Counted from the first letter of the stretch, positions 1 through 6,315 are shown. The stretch: DNA of 7,357 bases from CAYXRK01 sp964467615 (GCA_964467615.1 CAYXRK010000219.1:1-7357), one strand, 5' to 3'. The notes: generated by a model from the sequence alone, not told the origin. Program-made: numbers and translations.

Positions 1-182
1 ACCACGCCGCTCTTCGTAGCACGGCGTGCGTCCTCGAGCGTCACCGTCGGTACTGGCGGAAACACAACGCGGCCCCACTCCGTCGCCGAAATTTTCTTTC
101 GCGCGCGCGATGCGAACGCCTGGATCGTGTTCCGCGCCCCCGCATGCCGCATGCGGTGCAACACCCGACCCACGCGGTTCAT
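1..182 (-). CDS. Partial N-terminus of an unrecognised protein running off the left edge
   Basis: Reading leftward from an ATG at 182-180, the frame stays open for 60 codons to the window edge. Upstream it is closed by an in-frame TAA near 255-257. The first third is arginine-rich and unconvincing. Residues 29-60, which include ISATEWGRVVFPPVP followed by TLEDARRATKSGV, look like ordinary protein: a short basic helix, a proline-rich turn, then an amphipathic helix. Third codon positions are mostly G or C, as in the high-GC neighbours. No clear ribosome binding site precedes the ATG, so the true start could be later, for example ATG at 152. I do not recognise a family. It lies downstream of the HExxH gene in the same orientation, 199 bases away. 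The alternative is a chance open frame in GC-rich DNA, so confidence is limited. Confidence 0.4.
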   Translation of the reverse strand, partial: MNRVGRVLHRMRHAGARNTIQAFASRARKKISATEWGRVVFPPVPTVTLEDARRATKSGV

Positions 183-381
183 GGGGTATTCCGTATGCCG
201 ATAACGCCGCGACGGCTGGACGGTTTTCTCGCACGAAGAGTCGGCAAATAGTGGTTAATTACGTCTGGAGTGGCCTCCGCCCTGCACCACCCGCTTCGAG
301 CGCAATGAAAGTTCATATAGTATTCAAGCACGACCGCAGACAAGTAGCACGCCAACGGTAGGTGCTTCAGCTTGCATGAGA
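183..381. other. Intergenic region, no supported gene
   Basis: This stretch lies between the stop of the HExxH gene and the possible left-edge gene. The half next to the HExxH gene is richer in A and T than the left edge. The short frames crossing it show no protein-like composition. I see no convincing hairpin with a T-run, so no terminator is called. On the minus strand a TTGTCT...TATATG pair with 18-base spacing exists, but it is too degenerate to call as a promoter. Confidence 0.4.
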
Positions 382-2013
382 TCAGAAGCCCATCCAACAA
401 TAGTGGTCAATGGCAATGCTGCTTTCTAGTCGTTCGACCTCTCGCGCCGCTTCGTCCCCGGTTAACAACCAGCGCCCTCCTTCCTCAGGATCCGCCCATT
501 TAACAAACCGAGAGAATCCGTACCAACTTAGTGGGAAGTACGAGACAAGACGTGGGCTCTTTTGCACGATCATAAGAAACAACATATCGAAGTGGGAAAG
601 AGCGTGAGGATACGCTCGCAGTTCCTTCTCATTTGGCCGGATCGCTTTCCAATATTCGATTAGTGACATCAGACCATTACGATGCGAATAAGCAAAGATG
701 TTTTGAGTGCTTGCAAGTCTCAAGATAGTAGATGCTACCCAGACGGGACGTTGCTCCCAGCCTGGCAGTAGAAAGTCTACGATGGGGATCGAAATCGCGA
801 TCCTATGGAGTCGCCTCAAGGTCAGCAGAAATTCGACCGCGCCGTCAGGAGGAAGGCGAACTACCAGATGATTAGTATTACGAGTTCCTCTATCCATCGT
901 ATATGCTGAACAGACAGCTACACACTCATCTTCGACGGGTTGGTGAATGGGAAGCCCTTCACGTTGAGGAATTCCCAAATGCACGTGAATCGAGGCTTCA
1001 CGTCCCCGAAGCATCGCAATGCTCAGCTTACTCACCGTTTCCGCGGCTTCGCTGGCGGAGAGAACGCGGCTGAAAGCGTGGAACGCGACATCGGCTGGGA
1101 TGGGCGCTGGCACGAAATCGACATCCGCATGACGGTCTTCATACCCGTCGATATCTGTCCACTCCACTTTGAATGGTTTGAATGGACCAACAGCGCTCTG
1201 TTCGCCGCGTTCATTGAGGAATTGAAGGGAATCTACTATTCGTACAGATTGCTCCGTGAACGGTTCTACCGCGAGGCATGTCTCAGTGAGGGTGCCATCT
1301 AATGCTCGCTTAAGCCGCCAGTACTCGGGGACTTCTGCGCCCGAATTCGATGCAGTGGGAACGAGATTGAACTTTTGAACTAATCTGTCCCGAAAGTCTT
1401 GCAAGTTGTTCTTCTGGCGCGTGTATAGGCTGAGCTTACGCAGTCGGACGTTTGGCGCATTATCGCGCAAACATTCGCGGAACTTGGTCAAATCGACGTC
1501 GAGAAGCTCCGGAATTAGGTGAACCACAGGGGCGTCCAACAAGGACCGGATGAGCGCATCATTTATGGAATCTGTATGAACATTATCGAATTGTAAACGG
1601 CCGGCAACTTCAGTTATCGCGTCAAATCCTTTTCTATAGATTTCCGGTTTCCCTGAAAGGTAGTCTCGGGCGGCTGTCGGAGATTTTGATTGAATATAAC
1701 CAATCTGTACCTGCGTCGCCGCACCTTCATGCACCATCAAACTCTTATCAAGTGCGAGTTCGAAGAAGACACTCATCCGGTGTCGGTGTTTTGAATCTAA
1801 GCCTTTATTCTCGGCCAGGCATGCTAGGCAGTATTGCAACAGGCCAAAGGTCGTCGTGGTGAATAGTTCCAGATGAAGACTTTCATGAAACGCCGTAGAC
1901 GTGGCCCATAGTCGGTCTTTCTCGCCTGGCAAGATGACTCGTGGTCGATCAAAATCATAGAAACCCAGCACTTTATTGATAATTGCTTTGAGTTCTGAAC
2001 GTGTCCGTTTCAT
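382..2013 (-). CDS. Orphan HExxH protein, putative gluzincin-like zinc metallopeptidase
   Basis: This is a 543-residue protein with no signal peptide or membrane segment, so probably cytosolic. The main clue is at residues 43-47, HESLH, which fits HExxH: two zinc-binding histidines and a catalytic glutamate. The local context is TAFHESLHLELFTTTTFGLL. About 49 residues later comes VHEGAATQVQIGY (from residue 94), where E96 in an EGxA-type helix is positioned like the third zinc ligand of MA-clan gluzincins. Function as a peptidase is inferred from these two motifs only. The remaining roughly 430 residues, mixed helical and strand-like with many Trp and aromatic residues near the C-terminus, match nothing I recognise. 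The frame also permits a TTG start at 2073 (20 extra residues), but no ribosome binding site supports it, so the ATG at 2013 is preferred. GC content is low: 23 of 60 bases at 1561-1620 against 44 of 60 at 2221-2280 in the next gene. That suggests horizontal acquisition. It lies downstream of the oxidoreductase in the same orientation, but the roughly 96-base gap and different composition argue against a functional operon. Confidence 0.75.
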   Translation of the reverse strand: MKRTRSELKAIINKVLGFYDFDRPRVILPGEKDRLWATSTAFHESLHLELFTTTTFGLLQYCLACLAENKGLDSKHRHRMSVFFELALDKSLMVHEGAATQVQIGYIQSKSPTAARDYLSGKPEIYRKGFDAITEVAGRLQFDNVHTDSINDALIRSLLDAPVVHLIPELLDVDLTKFRECLRDNAPNVRLRKLSLYTRQKNNLQDFRDRLVQKFNLVPTASNSGAEVPEYWRLKRALDGTLTETCLAVEPFTEQSVRIVDSLQFLNERGEQSAVGPFKPFKVEWTDIDGYEDRHADVDFVPAPIPADVAFHAFSRVLSASEAAETVSKLSIAMLRGREASIHVHLGIPQREGLPIHQPVEDECVAVCSAYTMDRGTRNTNHLVVRLPPDGAVEFLLTLRRLHRIAISIPIVDFLLPGWEQRPVWVASTILRLASTQNIFAYSHRNGLMSLIEYWKAIRPNEKELRAYPHALSHFDMLFLMIVQKSPRLVSYFPLSWYGFSRFVKWADPEEGGRWLLTGDEAAREVERLESSIAIDHYCWMGF

Positions 2014-2109
2014 CCCTGATCTCAAAAGCGCTGACGTGCGGAGTACTTTCCTTTGTTCAATGACAGCTTGCAAAGAATCTATTGTTCGATTGCCGGCTCG
2101 GTTTTTGAA

Positions 2110-4245
2110 TTAACATGCGACGATCGCGCCCGTTCGCGCGGATTCCATCGCCTTAAACGTCAACCGGTGCGCCAAATACGCCGCCTCAATCGGCACGGGA
2201 AGATCGCTCCCCTCGGACATCGCCTTCCCGACCGCCGCCACGTACGCCCGGTGACCCTTGTCCGAGCTGCCCGACCATCCCCGATCTTTCCCGCCGTACA
2301 CCGTCACCGATGCAAAATCCTCGAGCACCGCCACGCGTCCTCCCGCGAACACTTCGACGCGCTCCTTGCCCAGCGCCGCATCCCCCATCGTGCAGTACAC
2401 GATCGTCGCGGTCGATCCGTCCGCATACTTGACCACGCTCGACAGGTTGTCGCTCCCGACGAACTGGTTGCCCTGGTACGACACCGCCGCCGCGCTTACC
2501 GAAATCGGTGCGGACCCGATGAGCCACGTGCAGTAGTCGAAAAAATGGCACGCCTCACCCACGATTCGCCCACCGCCTTCTTCCGGCGCGTGCATCCACG
2601 ACCCCGGCGGCACGAGTCCCGCGTTCACTCGATACGTCATCGACACCGGTCCGCCCGTGGATTCTACGAACCGCTTCAACGTTGCGGATCCCGGCGCGAA
2701 CCGGCGATTGAACCCAACGCTGAAGCGCACGCCGGACAGTTTCACCGCCGCGTAGACCGCCTCAAGTTCATCCTCGTTTACGGCCATCGGCTTTTCCATG
2801 ACAATGTCTTTCCCGGCGTTTGCGGCGTCAATCGCGATGGGGCCGTGCGTCGAATGCGGCGACGCCACGACCAACAAATGCACCGCCGGATCGGCGAGCG
2901 CCGCGCGGTAGTCCGTGTCGAACTTCGTCGTTCCGTACTGCGCCGCAAGTTGCTTTACCTTCGGTCCCGACCGGCTCACGAGCATCTCGATCCGAAACGC
3001 CGCGTCCGTCTTCAAAAACGGCAACCGTTCCTGCTTCGCAAAACCGCCACATCCGATCACCGCCACTCCCGCGGGTCTGCGCGGCTGTCGACTCGCAGGT
3101 CTGTTCGTAACGACAACGGGCTCGCGCAGCCGTCCGTTGTGCGACAGCAACACGCCGATCGGCTTCGGTTCCGCCGACTCCAATCGCTCATACGCCCGCG
3201 CCGCGTCGCCCACCGGATGCACCTCGGACACGAGCGGCGCAACGTTCAGCCGTCCGTCCGCGATAAGCCGCAAGACCTCCGCCATGTTCTCCGTCTCGGT
3301 CCAACGCACATGGCTGAGCGGATACTTCATCCCGCGTTCTTCGTAGTCCGCGTCGTATCGCCCCGGACCGTACGAGCGCGACATAAACACGTCGAGTTCC
3401 TTGACGTAAAAGGGGTCCCACGGCAAATCGAGGCCGACGACGCCGACGATGGACAACCGCCCGCGTTCGCGCAAGACATCCATCGCCAGCCGCACGGGTT
3501 CTGAACTTTGCGATCCCGCCGCGATGATCACTCCATCCGCGCCAAGACCTTCCGTGTGCGTCATAACCCGCCCCACGGCGTCCGCCTCATTCGGCGTCCA
3601 TGCATCGTCCGCGCCCAGTTGCTTCGCCAGCGCCACGCGATCTGCCGCGAGGTCCGTCGCCAATACATGAAGGCCGGCGGCTTTGCACAACTGCACGACG
3701 AGCTGCCCGACAAGACCCAGCCCAATCACGACGAACGTTTCGCCCAATTGCGGATTCGCCCGCCGTACGCCTTGCATCGCGATCGACCCCACAGTCGCGA
3801 AAGCGGCGTGTTCCGGGACAACATTCTCCGGGACGTGAACGACGAGGTTTTCAGGGACGCATACTATTTCCGCGTGCGCGGCCCCCGCTCCTCCGCAGGA
3901 AACGCGGTCTCCGGGGCCGAAACCAGTAACATCGAAACCTACTTCGCGCACGATGCCGGTCGCGCTGTAGCCCAGGGCTTTGGGTTCGTCGAGTTTCTCG
4001 CGGACCGCCCGGTATGCCGCCTGGACGCCTTGGGAACGCGCGCGCTCGAGTATTTTCTTGACAAGGTCGGGGCGGTTTCGGGCGCGAGTGGCTAGGCCCT
4101 GGCCCTGTAGTTCTAGGGAGCGCAACTCTGTGCCGGCACTGATTAGCGAGTGGGTCAGGGCGATTTTTACTTGGCCGCGCCCGCATTGTGGCTCGGGGAC
4201 CTCTTCAACCACGATGGTCCCGCGCCTATTGAGTACTTGTTTCAT
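2110..4245 (-). CDS. Bi-domain oxidoreductase: MDR (alcohol dehydrogenase-like) fused to Gfo/Idh/MocA dehydrogenase
   Basis: This 711-residue protein carries two NAD(P)-dependent dehydrogenase modules. Residues 1-365 form a medium-chain dehydrogenase/reductase: a GroES-like part with LGYSATGIV (91-99) and GDRV (112-115), then a Rossmann fold with GLGLVG (175-180). The usual zinc ligands are absent. The GICGTD-type motif reads ISAGTE (35-40), with Ala37 where the catalytic Cys would be, and there is no GHE or structural Cys cluster. A linker around 370-392 leads to a Gfo/Idh/MocA half with VAVIGCGGFA (394-403), the EKP motif (484-486) and the conserved ACHFFD segment (H567, D570). The tandem architecture is a known family, often found near polysaccharide or nucleotide-sugar genes, so a role in oxidising or reducing a sugar derivative is likely. 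The substrate cannot be told, and the neighbours here do not help. The start is ATG at 4245. An upstream TTG at 4284 would overlap the predicted -35 box and adds residues with no family resemblance. Confidence 0.93.
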   Translation of the reverse strand: MKQVLNRRGTIVVEEVPEPQCGRGQVKIALTHSLISAGTELRSLELQGQGLATRARNRPDLVKKILERARSQGVQAAYRAVREKLDEPKALGYSATGIVREVGFDVTGFGPGDRVSCGGAGAAHAEIVCVPENLVVHVPENVVPEHAAFATVGSIAMQGVRRANPQLGETFVVIGLGLVGQLVVQLCKAAGLHVLATDLAADRVALAKQLGADDAWTPNEADAVGRVMTHTEGLGADGVIIAAGSQSSEPVRLAMDVLRERGRLSIVGVVGLDLPWDPFYVKELDVFMSRSYGPGRYDADYEERGMKYPLSHVRWTETENMAEVLRLIADGRLNVAPLVSEVHPVGDAARAYERLESAEPKPIGVLLSHNGRLREPVVVTNRPASRQPRRPAGVAVIGCGGFAKQERLPFLKTDAAFRIEMLVSRSGPKVKQLAAQYGTTKFDTDYRAALADPAVHLLVVASPHSTHGPIAIDAANAGKDIVMEKPMAVNEDELEAVYAAVKLSGVRFSVGFNRRFAPGSATLKRFVESTGGPVSMTYRVNAGLVPPGSWMHAPEEGGGRIVGEACHFFDYCTWLIGSAPISVSAAAVSYQGNQFVGSDNLSSVVKYADGSTATIVYCTMGDAALGKERVEVFAGGRVAVLEDFASVTVYGGKDRGWSGSSDKGHRAYVAAVGKAMSEGSDLPVPIEAAYLAHRLTFKAMESARTGAIVAC

Positions 4246-4254
4246 GGTGCGCGG

Positions 4255-4284
4255 ATTATAGGCGCGCGAATCCAAGGGGGACAA
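4255..4284 (-). promoter_or_regulatory. Sigma70-like promoter for the bi-domain oxidoreductase
   Basis: On the minus strand a perfect TATAAT (4260-4255) is preceded, after an 18-base spacer, by TTGTCC (4284-4279), which shares the TTG and one further base with TTGACA. Transcription would begin about seven bases downstream, near 4248, only a few bases before the ATG at 4245. There is no Shine-Dalgarno sequence between the -10 box and the ATG. The message would therefore be leaderless or almost so. The boxes are seen directly; promoter activity is inferred. Confidence 0.45.
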
Positions 4285-4308
4285 CGAGACTGGCGCTGTG
4301 CCGAGCCG

Positions 4309-4314
4309 TATACT
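4309..4314 (+). promoter_or_regulatory. Possible -10 box for the lipid kinase gene
   Basis: TATACT, one mismatch from TATAAT, lies 42 bases before the ATG at 4357 in the divergent intergenic region. The expected start near 4321 would leave a leader of about 36 bases. No good -35 hexamer is seen at 16-18 bases upstream, so this is a tentative call. No Shine-Dalgarno motif precedes the start codon of the gene. Confidence 0.25.
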
Positions 4315-4356
4315 GACTTGAGATCGCTGATCAAGAAACGGTAGCCGCGAACCACT

Positions 4357-5232
4357 ATGAATGTGCGAATCATTGCGAACCCGATTGCAGGTGGAGGAAA
4401 GAGTCGGCTCGCCGCGGAGGAACTCCGTGCTTACTTAACCGAACACGTCGATTCAGTCGAGTTGCGTTTTACGGAGCGCAAAGGGGACGCGGAGGCGTTC
4501 GCGGGGGAATCGGGGGCGGATGTGGTGGTGTCCGTGGGGGGTGACGGGAGCGCAAACGAGGTCGTCAACGGCATGCGGGGAACGTCCGCGGCGCTCGCGA
4601 TTCTCCCGATGGGTACGGCGAATGTGGTCGCGCGCGAACTAAAGTTGCCGAAGCGGGCGATAGCGCTCGGCGAACTTATTGTCTCGGGGCAGTATCGCTG
4701 GATGGACGTTGGCATGCATGCGGGGCGGCGATTTCTGTTGGGCGCGGGCGCGGGACTGGACGCGGCGATCGTGTCGCGGGTGATGGCGAATCGAGCCAAG
4801 AAATCGAGTCTTTGGCGATGGGTGTGGCCAACAATCAGCACTTGTTTTACGTACGGTTTTCCGAAAATGCAGGTCCACGTCGACGGCGAACTCGTAAGCG
4901 ATGAGGGGCAATACGCGCTCGTCGGAAACTGTCGTTTTTCGGCGGGCGTTTTTCGCGCGACTCCGAGGGCGAAGATCGACGATGGACTTTTGGACGTTTG
5001 CATACTGCGAAAATTGAATTGGGTGAAGTTGATGAGGCATGCCCTGTTAGCGCCTACGAACCGCTTCTTACGCCATCCGGATGTCCTCTATTTCCAGGGA
5101 AAGCGCGTGGAATTCCTTCCGAATGATTCCGAAATCCCGCTGTTGCAGGTGGATGGGGATCCTGCTGGATGGATTCCGGCGACGTTTTCGATCGAGCCGA
5201 GGGCGGTTAGGGTCGTCGCGCAAAAAATGTAA
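4357..5232 (+). CDS. Diacylglycerol kinase family lipid kinase (YegS/DgkB/LCB5-like)
   Basis: This 291-residue protein has the length and layout of bacterial lipid kinases with a DAGK catalytic domain, which use ATP to phosphorylate diacylglycerol or a related lipid hydroxyl at the inner face of the membrane. It opens directly with IIANPIAGGGK (5-15). The nucleotide-binding signature GGDGSANEVVNG is at 61-72, and the second conserved block PMGTANVVARELKLP at 84-98. Further family landmarks are GAGLDAAI (131-138), AKIDDGLLDVCIL (205-217) and the C-terminal VDGDPAG (265-271). There are no membrane segments, as expected for these peripheral enzymes. The start is certain to within a residue or two because the first conserved strand begins at residue 3, although no Shine-Dalgarno sequence is visible. 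The exact lipid substrate (diacylglycerol, sphingoid base or other) cannot be read from sequence, so no gene symbol is given. It is divergent from the oxidoreductase, 111 bases away. Confidence 0.93.
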   Translation: MNVRIIANPIAGGGKSRLAAEELRAYLTEHVDSVELRFTERKGDAEAFAGESGADVVVSVGGDGSANEVVNGMRGTSAALAILPMGTANVVARELKLPKRAIALGELIVSGQYRWMDVGMHAGRRFLLGAGAGLDAAIVSRVMANRAKKSSLWRWVWPTISTCFTYGFPKMQVHVDGELVSDEGQYALVGNCRFSAGVFRATPRAKIDDGLLDVCILRKLNWVKLMRHALLAPTNRFLRHPDVLYFQGKRVEFLPNDSEIPLLQVDGDPAGWIPATFSIEPRAVRVVAQKM

Positions 5233-5344
5233 AAATAATGAATAAGGAAAAGACTGGGTACCGGATTGATGGATGGAGAAACTGACGGGGACAACAGCCT
5301 GTCTAAAATGAGATGCCGATGCTTGAAAGAACCAATCAATCGCC

Positions 5345-5380
5345 GCAAGAGAACACAAAGAACACGAGAGAGGAAGAGCG
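5345..5380. repeat. Short tandem tract with 9-bp period (locus A)
   Basis: Four successive 9-base units share an RCAARGRAA-like pattern, for example GCAAGAGAA (5345-5353) and CACAAAGAA (5354-5362), with degenerate units at 5363-5371 and 5372-5380. It is purine-rich on the plus strand and lies in the intergenic region between the lipid kinase and the small membrane protein. Two similar tracts lie at 5979-6005 and 6140-6166. Confidence 0.5.
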
Positions 5381-5394
5381 GACGCATGGGTAGA

Positions 5395-5420
5395 GATTCT
5401 TCGCTTCGCTCAGAATGACA
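5395..5420. repeat. Dispersed intergenic repeat containing ATTCTTCGCTTCGCTCAG
   Basis: The minus-strand core CATTCTGAGCGAAGCGAAGA matches, from memory, a short non-coding repeat seen many times in intergenic DNA of diverse bacteria. Its ends form a small inverted repeat: ATTCT at 5396-5400 and AGAAT at 5412-5416, with an 11-base loop. It does not encode protein here. It sits directly after the 9-bp-period tract and may supply a -35-like ATGACA at its right end. Recognition is from recall, not a search. Confidence 0.5.
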
Positions 5421-5442
5421 GTAATGGAATTCATATTATATA
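5415..5442 (+). promoter_or_regulatory. Possible promoter for the small membrane protein
   Basis: ATGACA (5415-5420), one mismatch from TTGACA, is followed after 16 bases by TATATA (5437-5442) in a locally AT-rich stretch. The transcript would start near 5449 and have a leader of about 44 bases before the ATG at 5493. The -35 half lies inside the dispersed repeat. The -10 is only a partial match, so this remains a weak call. Confidence 0.28.
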
Positions 5443-5479
5443 TCTAGTTCAACTGTTGTAATGATTATTGCACGATGTC

Positions 5480-5484
5480 GGAGG
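5480..5484 (+). promoter_or_regulatory. Ribosome binding site deciding the start at 5493
   Basis: GGAGG is followed by 8 bases and then ATG at 5493. This strong Shine-Dalgarno site overlaps codons 2-4 of the frame if translation began at the upstream ATG at 5475, so it favours the later start. The protein family, as I recall it, also begins with the MxRHVTILG-type segment. Confidence 0.65.
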
Positions 5485-5492
5485 TAGGCGTC

Positions 5493-5918
5493 ATGGGAAG
5501 GCACGTCACGATTCTTGGCTGGTTGCATATTGCGCATGGGCTGATGCTTGTGCTCATCGCTTCGATTATTTTCGTGACGTTGATGGGCGCGGGCGTAATT
5601 ACCGCGCTGACAAGCGGCGATACGGAAACGGTGACGGTGTTGTCGATAGTCGCGTTGAGCATTTCGTTTTTCTTTTCGTTGTTCGCGGTGCCGCACATCA
5701 TCGGGGGTGTCGGGCTGCTTCGCCGCGCGAACTGGGGCCGGATCGTCGCGGCGGTGTGCGGAATTCTGGGCATCATGAACATGCCGTTTGGAACGGCGAT
5801 CGGCGTGTACACGATTTACGTCCTGTTCAACAGGGACATCGAGCGCGCATTTCATGCGGCGCCGGAGTTGAGCATCTTCGAGCCGCAGCGTGATCGGCAG
5901 GGAAACGCGGGGCAGTAG
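5493..5918 (+). CDS. Small four-helix integral membrane protein of unknown function
   Basis: This 141-residue, mostly hydrophobic protein is predicted to sit in the cytoplasmic membrane. Helix 1 spans about residues 6-31 (HVTILGWLHIAHGLMLVLIA). A polar loop TSGDTETVT (40-48) leads to helix 2 (about 48-73), then a basic turn LLRRANWGR (75-83), helix 3 (about 84-97) and helix 4 (about 99-112). The tail from 113 is charged and polar, so cytoplasmic or interfacial. The pattern PHIIGGVGLLRRANWGRI followed by NMPFGTAIGVYTIYVLF resembles a widespread uncharacterised family of small bacterial membrane proteins that begin with a HVTxLGxLHI segment; this is from memory. No catalytic or ligand-binding residues stand out. 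It follows the lipid kinase in the same orientation, but a 260-base gap with repeats and a possible promoter suggests its own transcript. Its function is unknown. Confidence 0.78.
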   Translation: MGRHVTILGWLHIAHGLMLVLIASIIFVTLMGAGVITALTSGDTETVTVLSIVALSISFFFSLFAVPHIIGGVGLLRRANWGRIVAAVCGILGIMNMPFGTAIGVYTIYVLFNRDIERAFHAAPELSIFEPQRDRQGNAGQ

Positions 5919-5926
5919 GCGTCGAT

Positions 5927-5953
5927 CCGTTCGCTCGGCCAATCGCGAAGCGG
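5927..5953 (+). terminator. Possible hairpin terminator after the small membrane protein
   Basis: CCGTTCGC at 5927-5934 can pair with GCGAA at 5945-5949 and CGG at 5951-5953. This gives an 8-bp stem with a single bulged G and a 10-base loop, starting nine bases after the TAG. No T-run follows, so it does not fit a classic intrinsic terminator. It could instead be an mRNA 3'-end stabilising hairpin or chance. Confidence 0.25.
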
Positions 5954-5978
5954 GAGAATTGGAAAAACAAAATTACGA

Positions 5979-6005
5979 CCACAGAGGCACTAAGGACACA
6001 GAGAA
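5979..6005. repeat. Short tandem tract with 9-bp period (locus B)
   Basis: Units CACAGAGG (5980-5987), CACTAAGGA (5988-5996) and a third at 5997-6005 repeat a CACARAGGA-like motif. The combination of CACAGAGG and CACAGAG strings is one I recall from intergenic repeats in several bacterial phyla. It shares its pattern with the tracts at 5345-5380 and 6140-6166. Confidence 0.5.
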
Positions 6006-6139
6006 CTGCAGTGTGGTCAGGGCCCCGAAAATTCAACCTTGCAGCGTGGAAATATGTCTCTTATGCGTTGGTGCGTATGAAATGAAAACGCTGTTCAGGG
6101 AAATCTTCGCGAGAAGACAATATCCTGACGGGTAGCAGT

Positions 6140-6166
6140 GCAAAGGGTGCAAAGGGCGCGAAGGAC
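6140..6166. repeat. Short tandem tract with 9-bp period (locus C)
   Basis: Three 9-base units start at 6140, 6149 and 6158. The first two, GCAAAGGGT and GCAAAGGGC, differ only in the last base, and the third differs from the second at three positions. This is the most regular of the three related tracts in the window. Confidence 0.55.
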
Positions 6167-6315
6167 GATCCTCGATGGGCCTGCGTACTTGGCGGCCCTG
6201 CGGGAGATTCTCTTGGCGCCCGCCGGACACCTCGCAACTACGTTATTGGGGTCTGCTTCGGCTTCCTTTTCTTGCGCAATTCGCTTTATTCATGGGTATC
6301 GAGTATAAATTTAGT

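Noticed and set aside
26..361. 111-codon plus-strand frame at the left edge
   Set aside because: Composition is Pro/Ser/Arg-rich and low in structure-forming residues. The opposite strand looks more protein-like in the first 100 bases.
179..400. 73-codon minus-strand frame overlapping the end of the HExxH gene
   Set aside because: It overlaps the stop of a well-supported gene, has no ribosome binding site and no recognisable pattern.
2053..4095. Long plus-strand open frames (483 and 195 codons) opposite the oxidoreductase
   Set aside because: Their products are rich in Arg, His and Pro with no domain resemblance, as expected for the antisense of a high-GC gene. The minus-strand frame has clear domain motifs throughout.
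5279..5302. GACGGGGACAACAGCCTGTC considered as a REP-type palindrome or terminator
   Set aside because: Only four bases at each end (GACA and TGTC) pair, with no T-run, so neither call is supported.
382..5918. The HExxH protein, oxidoreductase, lipid kinase and membrane protein considered as one defence or signalling system
   Set aside because: They are on two strands with separate promoters, wide gaps and different base composition. The lipid kinase and oxidoreductase look like housekeeping-type genes.
5436..5942. 168-codon minus-strand frame opposite the small membrane protein
   Set aside because: The product is a string of Arg, His, Asp and Gln residues, typical of the reverse of a hydrophobic gene. 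The plus frame has helices and a strong ribosome binding site.
6054..6135. Possible small peptide ending in ARRQYPDG before the repeat tract
   Set aside because: No ribosome binding site and no protein-like pattern. It sits in repeat-bearing intergenic DNA, and the TCTTC-GCGA-GAAGA hairpin inside it is only five base pairs long.
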